Source: Pseudomonas alcaligenes
Lineage (GTDB): Bacteria > Pseudomonadota > Gammaproteobacteria > Pseudomonadales > Pseudomonadaceae
Length of the DNA stretch: 64,000 nt
Assembly (NCBI RefSeq): GCF_014490745.1
Contig: NZ_LZEU01000001.1
Span: forward strand, 1,759,501 to 1,823,500
Reading direction: 5' to 3'
The position numbers and the translations under genes are program-made. How positions within the stretch are numbered: the stretch's first letter is position 1; every line of letters begins with the position of its first letter. Under the pieces are notes generated by a model. It was not told the DNA's origin and made no database searches. It saw nothing but the letters and a program-made list of their open reading frames with translations. This document shows positions 44,449 through 54,006 of the stretch, in pieces.

Positions 44449-44550
44449 CCCCTCTCCCTTGGGGAGAGGGTTAGGGTGAGGGGATAGCAGGCAGCGTGGA
44501 GCTGCCCGGTACATCCCTCCCCCCCGGCCCCTCTCCCGGTGGGAGAGGGG
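44449..44550. repeat. Palindromic repeat (CCCTCTCCC type) between the MoxR and VWA genes
   Basis: CCCCTCTCCC-TTG-GGGAGAGGG, then TTAGGGTGAGGGG, and CCCCTCTCCC-GGT-GGGAGAGGGG at the far end. Same family as 6166-6260 and 8333-8412. It interrupts an otherwise compact two-gene operon. Confidence 0.8.
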
Positions 44551-44559
44551 AGACAAGCC

Positions 44560-45405
44560 TTAGCGGCTGGCGCGACGGCTCATGAAGGCCAGGCGCTCAA
44601 GCAGCTGCACATCCTGCTCGTTCTTCACCAGGGCTCCGGCCAGCGGCGGGATGGCCTTGGTCGGATCGCGTTCGCGCAGTACCGCTTCGCCGATATTGTC
44701 GGCCATCAGCAGCTTGAGCCAGTCGACCAGTTCGCTGGTGGACGGCTTCTTCTTCAGGCCCGGCACCTTGCGCACGTCGAAGAACACGTCGAGTGCCTCG
44801 GCCACCAGTTCGCCGCTGATGTTCGGGTAGTGCACGTCGACGATGCGCTTGAGGGTGTCGCGATCCGGGAAGGCGATGTAGTGGAAGAAGCAGCGGCGCA
44901 GGAAGGCGTCCGGCAGTTCCTTCTCGTTGTTCGAGGTGATGATGATGATCGGGCGCTGCTTGGCCTTGATCGTCTCGTTGGTCTCGTAAACGTAGAACTC
45001 CATCTTGTCGAGTTCTTGCAGCAGGTCGTTGGGGAACTCGATGTCGGCCTTGTCGATCTCGTCGATCAGCAGGATCACCCGTTCCTCGGCCTCGAAGGCC
45101 TCCCACAGCTTGCCCTTCTTGATGTAGTTGCGCACATCGTGGACTTTTTCGGAGTTCAGCTGCGAGTCGCGCAGGCGGCTGACCGCGTCGTACTCGTACA
45201 GGCCCTGGTGGGCCTTGGTGGTGGACTTGATGTGCCAAGTGATCAGCTTGGCGCCGAAGGCGGCGGACAGCTGCTCGGCGAGCATGGTCTTGCCGGTGCC
45301 CGGTTCGCCCTTGACCAGCAGCGGACGCTGCAGGGTGATGGCGGCGTTGACCGCCAGCTTGAGGTCGTCGGTGGCGACGTAGGACTGGGTGCCTTCGAAC
45401 TTCAT
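44560..45405 (-). CDS. MoxR-family AAA+ ATPase
   Basis: A 281-residue AAA+ protein with Walker A GEPGTGKT near residue 33, Walker B LLIDEIDKAD near 113, sensor 1 TSNNEKELPDAF near 158 and arginine finger RRCFF near 170. With the VWA protein it should form an ATP-driven chaperone; the client is unknown. The ATG at 45405 begins MKFEGTQSYVATDDLKLAV; the frame extends upstream without similarity. It is divergent from cysK across 219 bp. Confidence 0.85.
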   Translation of the reverse strand: MKFEGTQSYVATDDLKLAVNAAITLQRPLLVKGEPGTGKTMLAEQLSAAFGAKLITWHIKSTTKAHQGLYEYDAVSRLRDSQLNSEKVHDVRNYIKKGKLWEAFEAEERVILLIDEIDKADIEFPNDLLQELDKMEFYVYETNETIKAKQRPIIIITSNNEKELPDAFLRRCFFHYIAFPDRDTLKRIVDVHYPNISGELVAEALDVFFDVRKVPGLKKKPSTSELVDWLKLLMADNIGEAVLRERDPTKAIPPLAGALVKNEQDVQLLERLAFMSRRASR

Positions 45406-45505
45406 CGTGTAATCCTCGAACGGTAACGCCCCGGGTCGGGCCCGGCGCAGCAAAAACATAAAGAACGACTATACCGCGCACTCCGGCAGACTGTGAACGC
45501 AGACG

Positions 45506-45545
45506 CGCCATTCAGTCACTGAATGGCGGGTCACCCGCTCTACGG
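45506..45545. repeat. Palindrome in the moxR-cysK intergenic region
   Basis: CGCCATTCAG-TCA-CTGAATGGCG is a perfect 10-bp-arm hairpin. It is followed by GGGTCACCCGCTCTACGG, which resembles half of the GTAGGGCGGGTG repeat. It lies in the divergent promoter region and could be either a repeat remnant or a regulatory site. Confidence 0.55.
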
Positions 45546-45624
45546 CCACGTGTTGCGGCTGGACGCCTCTGGAACAGGGGCATAGGCTTGGCGGTCTGCC
45601 TCATCTGTCCAAGGATCTTTCGCC

Positions 45625-46599
<975 letters not shown>

Positions 46600-46616
46600 G
46601 AGCTGTGTAGCGCATG

Positions 46617-46643
46617 AAAAAAGCCGCCCTAGGGCGGCTTTTT
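46617..46643. terminator. Bidirectional rho-independent terminator
   Basis: AAAAAAGCCGCCC-TA-GGGCGGCTTTTTT: perfect stem with T tracts on both strands, between cysK and the convergent transporter gene. Confidence 0.92.
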
Positions 46644-46671
46644 TGTTCCTCCTCTCCCTTTGTGAGAGGGA

Positions 46672-47574
46672 TCAGGCCTTGGCCGGCGCCGCGCTGGGCG
46701 CGCTTGGTCGTACCACCAGCCACAGTGCCACGCCGATCAGCAGGCAGCCTGGCAGGTAGGCCCAGGACAGCGGTTCGCCGAGCAGCAGGGCGCCCCATAG
46801 CACGCCGAACGGCGGGATCAGGAAGGTGGTGGTGCTGGCCTTGATCGGGCCGATGTCGGTCAGCAGGCGGAAGTACAGGACATAGGCGAAGGCGGTGCAG
46901 ACCAGGCCGAGAGCCGCCAGCGACAGCCACACCTCGATGCCGCCCCAGCTGGCGGGGGCGTGCCAGGCCAGGCTGCCGGCGAACAGCGGCAGCTGGAACA
47001 GGCTGGCGCCGACCAGGCTGGCGAAGGCCGCCAGGCGATTGTCCAGGCCGAACGGGCCGATCCACTTGCGGGTGAGGAAACCGGCGAAGCCGTAGCAGAT
47101 GGTCGCCACCAGGCAGGCGGTGGCGCCCAGCAGCAGCGGCAGATCGAAGGCCACCGGGCCGGTGCGGGTCAGCACGGCCACGCCGAACAGGCCGAGGGCC
47201 ACGCCGGCGGCCTTGCTCGGGGTCATCGCCTCGCTGAAGAACAGCGCGCCGATCAGCACGCCCATCAGCGGCGTAGTGGCATTGAAGATCGACGAGTAGC
47301 CGGCCGGTAGTACCAGCGCCGCCAGGCAGTACATCACCGAGGGCAGGCCGGCGTTGATCACCCCGAGCACCAGGCAGGCTTTGAACTTGCCGCGGAAATC
47401 CCAGGTCGGGCGCAGCACCAGGAGGAAGGCCAGCAGGCCGAGGGCGCCGAGGCTGGCGCGGAAGAAGGCGGTGGGCAGGCTGCCCAGTACCGGTACGGCG
47501 ATCCGCATGAACAGGAAACTGGCGCCCCAGATGGCGGCAAGCAGGAGAAGGCGCAGCAGATCAGCGAGTTTCAT
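46672..47574 (-). CDS. DMT-superfamily (EamA) transporter
   Basis: A 300-residue protein with ten hydrophobic segments in two EamA repeats (AAIWGASFLFMRIAVPVLG near residue 12, and GFLTRKWIGPFGLDNRLAAF at the second). EamA exporters move amino acids or metabolites; YdeD-type members export cysteine pathway products. Being beside cysK is suggestive but not proof, and the genes are convergent. Confidence 0.82.
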   Translation of the reverse strand: MKLADLLRLLLLAAIWGASFLFMRIAVPVLGSLPTAFFRASLGALGLLAFLLVLRPTWDFRGKFKACLVLGVINAGLPSVMYCLAALVLPAGYSSIFNATTPLMGVLIGALFFSEAMTPSKAAGVALGLFGVAVLTRTGPVAFDLPLLLGATACLVATICYGFAGFLTRKWIGPFGLDNRLAAFASLVGASLFQLPLFAGSLAWHAPASWGGIEVWLSLAALGLVCTAFAYVLYFRLLTDIGPIKASTTTFLIPPFGVLWGALLLGEPLSWAYLPGCLLIGVALWLVVRPSAPSAAPAKA

Positions 47575-47671
47575 AGGGCAGTACGGCAGGAAGGAAACGG
47601 CCAGATTACGCCACCCGCTGGGTAGCGCAATCCGCAGCTGGCTTTCAAATCAGCCATACAGTTGGGCACTA

Positions 47672-47696
47672 CCGGGCTGCGTTGGCGGCAGCCCGG
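47672..47696 (-). terminator. Hairpin downstream of the porin gene
   Basis: CCGGGCTGC pairs with GCAGCCCGG across a 7-nt loop, 10 bp past the TorF stop. No T tract follows, so it is a weak terminator or an mRNA end stabiliser. Confidence 0.5.
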
Positions 47697-47706
47697 CTGG
47701 CTTTGC

Positions 47707-48447
47707 TCAGAACGATTTGCTCACGCTGGCCACCAGGGTGGCGGTGCAGGTGTCGGTGAAGCCGTAGTTGCTGGCGCACTCGTTCTCGGAGAGGTCGGTA
47801 TCCACGTAGCTCAGGCCCCAGGTGACGCCGACGAAGTCGCGGGTCAGCTTGGCTTCCCACTCGTGGTAGGACTCACGGGAGTCGCCGCTGCCCGACCAGA
47901 ACAGCGGATCCTTGAAGTCCATGCGCCCGTAGCGCAGTTCCAGGCCGACTTCCAGCGGCAGCTGGGTTTCGTAGCCGACCCAGGTGTAGAGGCTGTCCTG
48001 ATCCTTGCCGATGAAGTTGGGCAGGTCATCGGAGTAGTAGGCGGCGGCCTTGAAACCATAGGCGCTGAGGATGGCGTAGGTCTCGGTCTGGTTGAACTGG
48101 CTCTCCTTCGGATAGGCGTACTTGATGCGACCCAGGTCGAGGCTGATCGCGTCGGTCGCCTGCCAGTACCAGCCGGCGTAGTAGTCGACTTCCTGGCGGG
48201 TTTTCAGACCGTAGCCAAAGTCGACGTTGGAGGTCCAGGCGCCGGCGTACAGGCCGCTGCTGTGGGCCAGGGTGGCGCCGACCTGCAGGGTTGGGTCGCC
48301 CTGGGTCTGCGAGATGCCGCGGGTGCGGTAGTCGCTGGCCAGGTTGACATCGACCATCAGGGAGAAGTCTTGGTTGAGCTCGATGGCCTGGCTGCACAGG
48401 GGCGTCAGGGTCAGACCGGCGAGGAGGAGAGCGGTGGAGCCTTTCAT
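47707..48447 (-). CDS. TorF-family putative porin
   Basis: A 246-residue outer membrane protein: signal peptide ending SQA, alternating beta strands (VDVNLASDYRTRGISQTQG near residue 32 is the TorF signature) and a C-terminal Phe (SVSKSF) as required for beta-barrel insertion. An open frame extends upstream into the amidohydrolase gene, but the ATG at 48447 gives the signal peptide. It lies 98 bp downstream of the amidohydrolase gene on the same strand, so they probably form a uptake-and-degradation unit. Confidence 0.82.
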   Translation of the reverse strand: MKGSTALLLAGLTLTPLCSQAIELNQDFSLMVDVNLASDYRTRGISQTQGDPTLQVGATLAHSSGLYAGAWTSNVDFGYGLKTRQEVDYYAGWYWQATDAISLDLGRIKYAYPKESQFNQTETYAILSAYGFKAAAYYSDDLPNFIGKDQDSLYTWVGYETQLPLEVGLELRYGRMDFKDPLFWSGSGDSRESYHEWEAKLTRDFVGVTWGLSYVDTDLSENECASNYGFTDTCTATLVASVSKSF

Positions 48448-48545
48448 GGATGCTATCTCGTGTTGTGGTTGTTTTTGGCAGATAGGCGGCAAGGCTTCGC
48501 CGCTCCTGGCCGGGCCAGGAGGGCGACGAAGCGGGTTGCATCTTG

Positions 48546-50288
48546 TTATTGCGCGGGGGCGTAGACCTGGTGGCCGGCGAAGTAGGTGGCGAGCACCTGG
48601 GTATCGCTCAGGGCCTTGTTGTCGACGCTGAACACGTCGCGGTCGAGCACCACGAAGTCGGCCTGCTTGCCGGCGCTCAGCGAGCCGATCTGCTGCTCCA
48701 GGCCGATGGTCTTGGCCGCGTTCAGGGTGTAGGCGTAGAACATGGTCTCGCGGTCGATGCGCTCGTCGGCGTTGAGCACGCCTTTCTCGCCTTCGCGGGT
48801 GACCGCCTGGGCGATGGCGTTCCACGGGTTGGGCGAGGACACCGGCCAGTCGCTGGCGCCGGCGATGGTCGCGCCCTGGGCCAGCAGCGAGTGGGCCGGG
48901 TACAGGTAGCGATAGGCGTCGGCGTCGACGTAGGGCTTGACCATGTCCGTGGTGTAGGCGTCGGCACCGGCCCACAGCAGTTGCATCGAGGCGATCACTC
49001 CGAGCGGCTTGAAGCGCGCGAACTCCTGCGGGTTGACCAGCTGCAGGTGGGTGATCGAGTGGGTCACGCCGCTCTGCCGATCCTTGCGTGCCTGCTCGAT
49101 GCCGTTGAGCGATTCGCGCACCGCGCGGTCGCCGATGGCATGGATATGCACCAGCCAGCCGCGCGCATCGGCGGCGCTGACCAGCTCACCGAAGTGCGCC
49201 GGGTCGATCAGCAGTTCGCCCTGCTTGTCTGAGTTGTGGTAGTGGCCGAGCAGCGCCGCGCTCTGTGCCGGGAACTCCAGCACGCCGTCGGCGAAGATCT
49301 TGATCCCCGGCAGGCTCAGGTTGTTTACGCCCTGGAACTGCTGGCGCACCTTGGCGAGCACATCCAGATCGGCCGGGCGGCTTTTCGGATTGGCCACCAG
49401 CAGGGCGGCGACGTGGGCGTTCAGCCCGCCTTTCTCGGACAGCGCCTTGTAAGCGGGCAACACGCCGACGCTCTTCTCGGTGGGCTTGAGGTCGAACACC
49501 GCTTCGCCCGGCGCGGCATTGGCCGCCGGATCCATCCAGGCAGTGATGCCCAGGCTGTTGTTGAGCTGCACGGCGGCTTCGGCGCCACGCAGCAGTTCGG
49601 CCGGGCTGATCGCCGGCAGCACGCTGGCCACTCGATCCCAGCCGGCATCCACCAGGAAACCGCTGGGCTCGCCATTTTTCAGGATGCCGATGGTGTCGCG
49701 CTCGCCCTTGGCCAGGCTGGCGATCAGTGCCTTGTCGATGCCGGCGCGCTTGAGCATGGCGGCGTTGGCCCAGGCGGTGTGGTGGTCGCTGCCGATGAAC
49801 ACGATCGGCAGCTTGGCCCATTCGCCCTGGTTGAAGCGCTTGCCCAGGGCTTCGGCTTCGGCCCAGGCGCCGGAGTTCATGCCCGATACCTGCAGCACGT
49901 CGCCATGCACGGCGCGGCCGTCGGCCTGCCAGCCGCGCAGACGCTTCTCCAGCTCATCGACGCTGACCAGTTCGTCTTGCATGTTGGCGGCCGCCAGTTC
50001 CAGGCCGCCGAAGATGGCGTGCGAGTGGCTGTCGATCAGGCCCGGCATCAGACGCTTGCCGCCGAGGTCGACGAGCTTGGTATTGGCATCGGCCAGGGCC
50101 TTGATCGCGGCGTCGCTACCGACCTGGAGGATCTTGCCGTTCTCCACGGCTATGGCCTGAACCTGTGGCTGAGCCTGATCCGCGGTGAATACTTTGCCGT
50201 TGAACAGCACTAGGTCGGCGGCGGCCATGGATTCCATCGAGGAAAAAGCTACTGCTGCGGCCAGCAGGTTGGGAATAAACCGTTTCAT
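48546..50288 (-). CDS. Exported amidohydrolase (YtcJ-like, amidohydrolase 3 family)
   Basis: A 580-residue protein with a signal peptide cleaved near SMAAA. The metal-binding motif LIDSHSHAIFGG lies near residue 85, HIHAIGD near 374 and GASDWPVSSPNPW near 457, typical of YtcJ-like amidohydrolases that cleave amide bonds, often of N-formyl or N-acyl substrates. The preceding porin and divergent LysR regulator suggest a small catabolic unit, but the substrate is unknown. Confidence 0.82.
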   Translation of the reverse strand: MKRFIPNLLAAAVAFSSMESMAAADLVLFNGKVFTADQAQPQVQAIAVENGKILQVGSDAAIKALADANTKLVDLGGKRLMPGLIDSHSHAIFGGLELAAANMQDELVSVDELEKRLRGWQADGRAVHGDVLQVSGMNSGAWAEAEALGKRFNQGEWAKLPIVFIGSDHHTAWANAAMLKRAGIDKALIASLAKGERDTIGILKNGEPSGFLVDAGWDRVASVLPAISPAELLRGAEAAVQLNNSLGITAWMDPAANAAPGEAVFDLKPTEKSVGVLPAYKALSEKGGLNAHVAALLVANPKSRPADLDVLAKVRQQFQGVNNLSLPGIKIFADGVLEFPAQSAALLGHYHNSDKQGELLIDPAHFGELVSAADARGWLVHIHAIGDRAVRESLNGIEQARKDRQSGVTHSITHLQLVNPQEFARFKPLGVIASMQLLWAGADAYTTDMVKPYVDADAYRYLYPAHSLLAQGATIAGASDWPVSSPNPWNAIAQAVTREGEKGVLNADERIDRETMFYAYTLNAAKTIGLEQQIGSLSAGKQADFVVLDRDVFSVDNKALSDTQVLATYFAGHQVYAPAQ

Positions 50289-50362
50289 TCGAGTCCCCCT
50301 TGTTTTTATTGAGTTGCGGCGAGACTAGCGATTGCGCCAGGGCGGCAGAACGCCCAAGCTGT

Positions 50363-50377
50363 GCAAAACCCTTTTGC
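50363..50377. promoter_or_regulatory. Possible LysR operator
   Basis: GCAAAA-CCC-TTTTGC: a perfect 6-bp-arm palindrome 18 bp upstream of the LysR start, in the 107-bp divergent gap. It lacks the classic T-N11-A ends, so the assignment is tentative. Confidence 0.35.
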
Positions 50378-50395
50378 CTACTTGGAAAGACTTGG

Positions 50396-51313
50396 ATGGA
50401 CAAGCTCAGCGCGTTGAACATGTTCGTCGCCACGGCCGAGCACGGCAGTTTTAGCCGCGCGGCCGAGCAACTGGGCAAGACGCCGTCGGCCCTGACCAAG
50501 GCGGTGAGCCATCTGGAGGCCGAGCTGGGCGCGCGCCTGTTCGAGCGCAGCACCCGGCGCACGGTGTTGACCGAAGCGGGGCAACTCTATCTGGAGACCG
50601 CGCGCCAGGTACTGCAGCGCCTGCGCGAGGTCGGCGAGGAAATCGGCCAGCTGCAGCACGGCCTGCAGGGCAGCCTGCGGATCACCGCGCCGCTGGCTTT
50701 TGGTCGGGCTTTTCTCGATGCAGTGTGTGCCGACTTTCTCGAGCAGTACCCGCAGATCAAGCTGCGCATTGACCTGTGCGACGACTTCGTCGATCTGGTC
50801 GAGTCCGGCTACGACCTGGCCCTGCGCGAAGGGCGTAGCGACCTGCCGGGCCTGATTGCCCGGGTGGTCGGGCAGAACCGCATCGTGCTCAGCGCCAGCC
50901 CGGCCTATCTGGCGCGGCAACCCCTGCCGCTGACTCCGGAGACCATCGAGCAGCACGACTGGCTGATGTACCAGCACCCGGCCCTGGGGCGCGGCATCTG
51001 GTGGGTCGAGCGCGACGGCCAGCGCATTGGCCTGGCACATCCGCGCCTGCCACGTCTGGAAAGCGACAACTACGACCTGCTGCTGGCCAGCGCCCTGGCC
51101 GGGCGCGGGGTGCTGCACACGCCGCTGTGGAGCGTCGCCCCCTACCTGGCCGACGGCCGCCTGGTGCCCCTGATGAGCGACTACCAGATCGACCCGGATG
51201 CCTTCGGCTCGCAGATCCTGGCGGTCTACCCGAGCCACCGGCGGGCCACCGGCAAGGTGCTGGCCTTCATCGACTTCCTCGAGGCCTACCTGGGCGAGCG
51301 CGGCATCGCCTGA
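50396..51313 (+). CDS. LysR-family transcriptional regulator
   Basis: A 305-residue LysR protein. The N-terminal helix-turn-helix is FVATAEHGSFSRAAEQLGKTPSALTKAVS, with LGARLFERSTRRTVLT following. The C-terminal effector domain has LRITAPLAFGRAFL and DLALREGRSDLPGLIAR, as in the CrgA/DmlR branch. It is divergent from the amidohydrolase-porin genes and is probably their regulator. ATG at 50396 after GGAAAG. Confidence 0.85.
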   Translation: MDKLSALNMFVATAEHGSFSRAAEQLGKTPSALTKAVSHLEAELGARLFERSTRRTVLTEAGQLYLETARQVLQRLREVGEEIGQLQHGLQGSLRITAPLAFGRAFLDAVCADFLEQYPQIKLRIDLCDDFVDLVESGYDLALREGRSDLPGLIARVVGQNRIVLSASPAYLARQPLPLTPETIEQHDWLMYQHPALGRGIWWVERDGQRIGLAHPRLPRLESDNYDLLLASALAGRGVLHTPLWSVAPYLADGRLVPLMSDYQIDPDAFGSQILAVYPSHRRATGKVLAFIDFLEAYLGERGIA

Positions 51314-51434
51314 GTTCTGCTGCGGGCTGGGCACTCTGGGCGAATGGGTCAATCGTGCCGAGCGCTTGGGTCATTGAGGTGACCGCGGGGGCTGCCTAAC
51401 CTGCCAGGGTCATCCCTCGACAAGGAGCTTGAGC

Positions 51435-52262
51435 ATGGCAGCGACTGCGGTGATCGATGCCTGGGCCCAGCCCACCAACGGCCTGTTGCGCCAGAGCATG
51501 CCGGAGGTGGCGCGGCTGTTCGAGAAGTCCGGCTCGGGGCATCTGCTCGACCAGGCGCTGAGTCCGGCGCAGACGGTGGCCCTGATGGACGAGGCGGGCG
51601 TGGACAAGCTGATGCTGGCGGCCTGGTGCCGGCCCGAGGGCTGGGTGTTCAGCAACGACGCTATCGCCGAGTTCACCCGCGCCTTTCCCGAACGCTTCGT
51701 CGGCGTTGCCACGGTCGACCTGCGCAAGCCGCTGGCGGCCGTGCGCGAGCTGGAACGGGCGGTGCTGGAGCTGGGCTGCAAGGCGCTGCGCATCGTGCCC
51801 TGGCTGTGGCAGCTGGCGCCCAACCACCGCCTGTATTACCCGCTGTACGTGAAGTGCATCGAGCTGGATATCCCGTTCTGCACCCAGGTCGGCCATACCG
51901 GCCCGCTGCTGCCCTCGGAGACCGGGCGCCCGGTGCCGTACCTGGACGAGGTAGCGCTGGATTTTCCCGAGCTGCGCATCGTCGCCGGGCATATTGGCCA
52001 CCCTTGGACTGACGAGATGATTGGCGTGGCCTGGAAGCACGACAACGTCTATATCGACACCTCGGCCTACTTGCCGCGCTACTACCCGCAGCAGCTGCTG
52101 CAATTCATGCAGAGCTATGGGGCGGACAAGGTGCTGTTCGGCAGTAACTTCCCGCAGCTGTCGCTGAGCCGCTGCATGGCCCAGGTGCAGGAGCTCGGCT
52201 TGAATGCCGAGGTGCAGGCCAAGTTTCTCGGCGGCAATGCGCAGCGGGTGTTCAAGCTTTAA
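51435..52262 (+). CDS. Amidohydrolase-2-like TIM-barrel protein with altered metal site
   Basis: A 275-residue protein of the amidohydrolase 2 (ACMSD-like) fold. The usual N-terminal H-x-H is replaced by VIDAWAQPT, and the C-terminal FGSDFP by FGSNFPQ, so two of the normal metal-ligand sites are changed. His residues remain in VGHTGP and AGHIGHPW. It may use a single metal or another mechanism. AAGGAG 7 nt before the ATG at 51435 fixes the start. It leads an operon with an acyl-CoA ligase and a CoA-transferase. Confidence 0.74.
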   Translation: MAATAVIDAWAQPTNGLLRQSMPEVARLFEKSGSGHLLDQALSPAQTVALMDEAGVDKLMLAAWCRPEGWVFSNDAIAEFTRAFPERFVGVATVDLRKPLAAVRELERAVLELGCKALRIVPWLWQLAPNHRLYYPLYVKCIELDIPFCTQVGHTGPLLPSETGRPVPYLDEVALDFPELRIVAGHIGHPWTDEMIGVAWKHDNVYIDTSAYLPRYYPQQLLQFMQSYGADKVLFGSNFPQLSLSRCMAQVQELGLNAEVQAKFLGGNAQRVFKL

Positions 52263-52316
52263 GGGCATGACGGGTGTCGGCTGCCCAGCAGAACAAGAAC
52301 AACAAGAGAGTCCACG

Positions 52317-53957
52317 ATGACCGAACAACTGCCGTTGCAACGATTCCTGCACTGGGTGGCGCTGCGTCCGCACGCCACCTGGCTGCAGCAACCTCACGCC
52401 GGGCACTGGCACGAGATCAGCTGGAGCGCTGCCGACGACCAGGCCCGGCGCCTGGCCAGCGCGCTGCTGGCCATGGGCTGCGTGCCCGGCGAGCGGGTCG
52501 CGCTGCTGGCGAAGAACTGCGCCGAATGGCTGATCAGCGACCTGGCGATCATGATGGCCGGGCTGATCAGCGTGCCGCTCTATCCCCTGCAGTCGGCCGA
52601 GAGCGTGGCCTATGTGCTGGAGCATGCCGACTGCAAGGCGATCATCCTCGGCAAGCTGGACGAGGCGGACAAGCTGGAAGCCAGTATCGGCCCGCAGATC
52701 CGGCGTATCGCCATGCCGTACCCGACCCTGGCCGCCGAACACCAGTGGCAGACGCTGCTGGCAGCGCATGCGCCGTTGCAGCAGTTGCACGAGCAACAGG
52801 GCGACGAACTGCTGAGCATCCTCTATACCTCGGGCACCACCGGCCAGCCCAAGGGCGTGATGCTGTCGGCGCGGGCCATGGCCTTCTCGGCGGCCAACTC
52901 CTGCCTGGAAATGCGCCTGGACGAGCGTGACCAGTTCTTCTCCTACCTGCCGCTGTCGCATGCCGCCGAGCGCTTCCTGGTGCAGATGAACAGCCTCTAC
53001 AGCGGAGGCAAGGTGGCCTTTGTCGACTCGCTGGAGAGTTTTGCCGGCGACCTGCAGCGGGTGCGCCCGACCGTGTTCTTCTCCGTGCCGCGGCTGTGGA
53101 CGCGTTTCCAGCAGGGCGTGCTGGAGCGCTTGCCGCAGCGCAAGCTGGAGCTGCTGCTGCGCGTCCCGCTGCTTGGTGCGCTGCTGGCGCGCAAGATCCG
53201 CCGCGGCCTGGGCCTGGATCGCGCGCGTATCCTGGTGTCTGGCGCGGCGGCGATTTCGCCGGGGCTGCTCGACTGGTACCAGCGCCTGGGCCTGACCATT
53301 TGCGAGGGTTACGGCATGACCGAGAACTTCGCCTACGGCACCTTCAACCGGCCGGGCCAGGTGAGCTTCGGCAGCGTCGGCCGGCCGATGCCGTTCCTCG
53401 AGACGCGCATCGCCGACAGCGGCGAAATCCTCTTCCGCAGCCCGACCCTGATGCAGGGCTACTACCGCGCTCCGGAGCTCAGCGCCGAGGCGCTGGCCGG
53501 CGGCTGGCTGCATACCGGCGACCGTGGCGAGCTGGATGAGCAGGGCTATCTGCACATCACCGGGCGGGTCAAGGACATCTTCAAGACCAGCAAGGGCAAA
53601 TACGTGGCGCCGGCGCCGATCGAAGGCGAGATCGCCAAGAACACCTGGGTCGAGCAGGTCTGCCTGATGGGCAGCAACCTCGACCAGCCGCTGGCGCTGA
53701 TCGAGCTGTCGCCGGCCGCCCGCAGCCAGCCGCGCGAGCGCATCACCACGGAGTTGCAGGCCAGCCTCGCACAGCTCAATGCCGGGCTGCTGCCCCATGA
53801 GCGGCTCAGCCATCTGGTGCTGGTGCGCGAGCCGTGGACGGTGGATAACGGCTGCATGACGCCGACCATGAAGATTCGCCGGGCGGTGCTGGAAGCGCGC
53901 TATGCCGGGCTGGCCGCCGCACTGCCGGCCGGCGAGCCGCTGCACTGGGAAAACTGA
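52317..53957 (+). CDS. AMP-binding acyl-CoA synthetase
   Basis: A 546-residue adenylate-forming enzyme of the long-chain acyl-CoA ligase branch. The P-loop YTSGTTGQPKG lies near residue 168, GYGMTEN near 331, the ribose-binding TGDRGELDEQGYLHI near 403 and the hinge GRVKDIFKTSKGKYV near 417. It activates a carboxylic acid to its CoA thioester. It is 54 bp after the amidohydrolase gene and 49 bp before the CoA-transferase gene. It might supply the ligase missing beside atuG, but that is only inference. Confidence 0.86.
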   Translation: MTEQLPLQRFLHWVALRPHATWLQQPHAGHWHEISWSAADDQARRLASALLAMGCVPGERVALLAKNCAEWLISDLAIMMAGLISVPLYPLQSAESVAYVLEHADCKAIILGKLDEADKLEASIGPQIRRIAMPYPTLAAEHQWQTLLAAHAPLQQLHEQQGDELLSILYTSGTTGQPKGVMLSARAMAFSAANSCLEMRLDERDQFFSYLPLSHAAERFLVQMNSLYSGGKVAFVDSLESFAGDLQRVRPTVFFSVPRLWTRFQQGVLERLPQRKLELLLRVPLLGALLARKIRRGLGLDRARILVSGAAAISPGLLDWYQRLGLTICEGYGMTENFAYGTFNRPGQVSFGSVGRPMPFLETRIADSGEILFRSPTLMQGYYRAPELSAEALAGGWLHTGDRGELDEQGYLHITGRVKDIFKTSKGKYVAPAPIEGEIAKNTWVEQVCLMGSNLDQPLALIELSPAARSQPRERITTELQASLAQLNAGLLPHERLSHLVLVREPWTVDNGCMTPTMKIRRAVLEARYAGLAAALPAGEPLHWEN

Positions 53958-54006
53958 AACCGTGACCGCCGGGCGCCGCTGTGCCCGGCCTGCAAGAGGT
54001 AGATCG

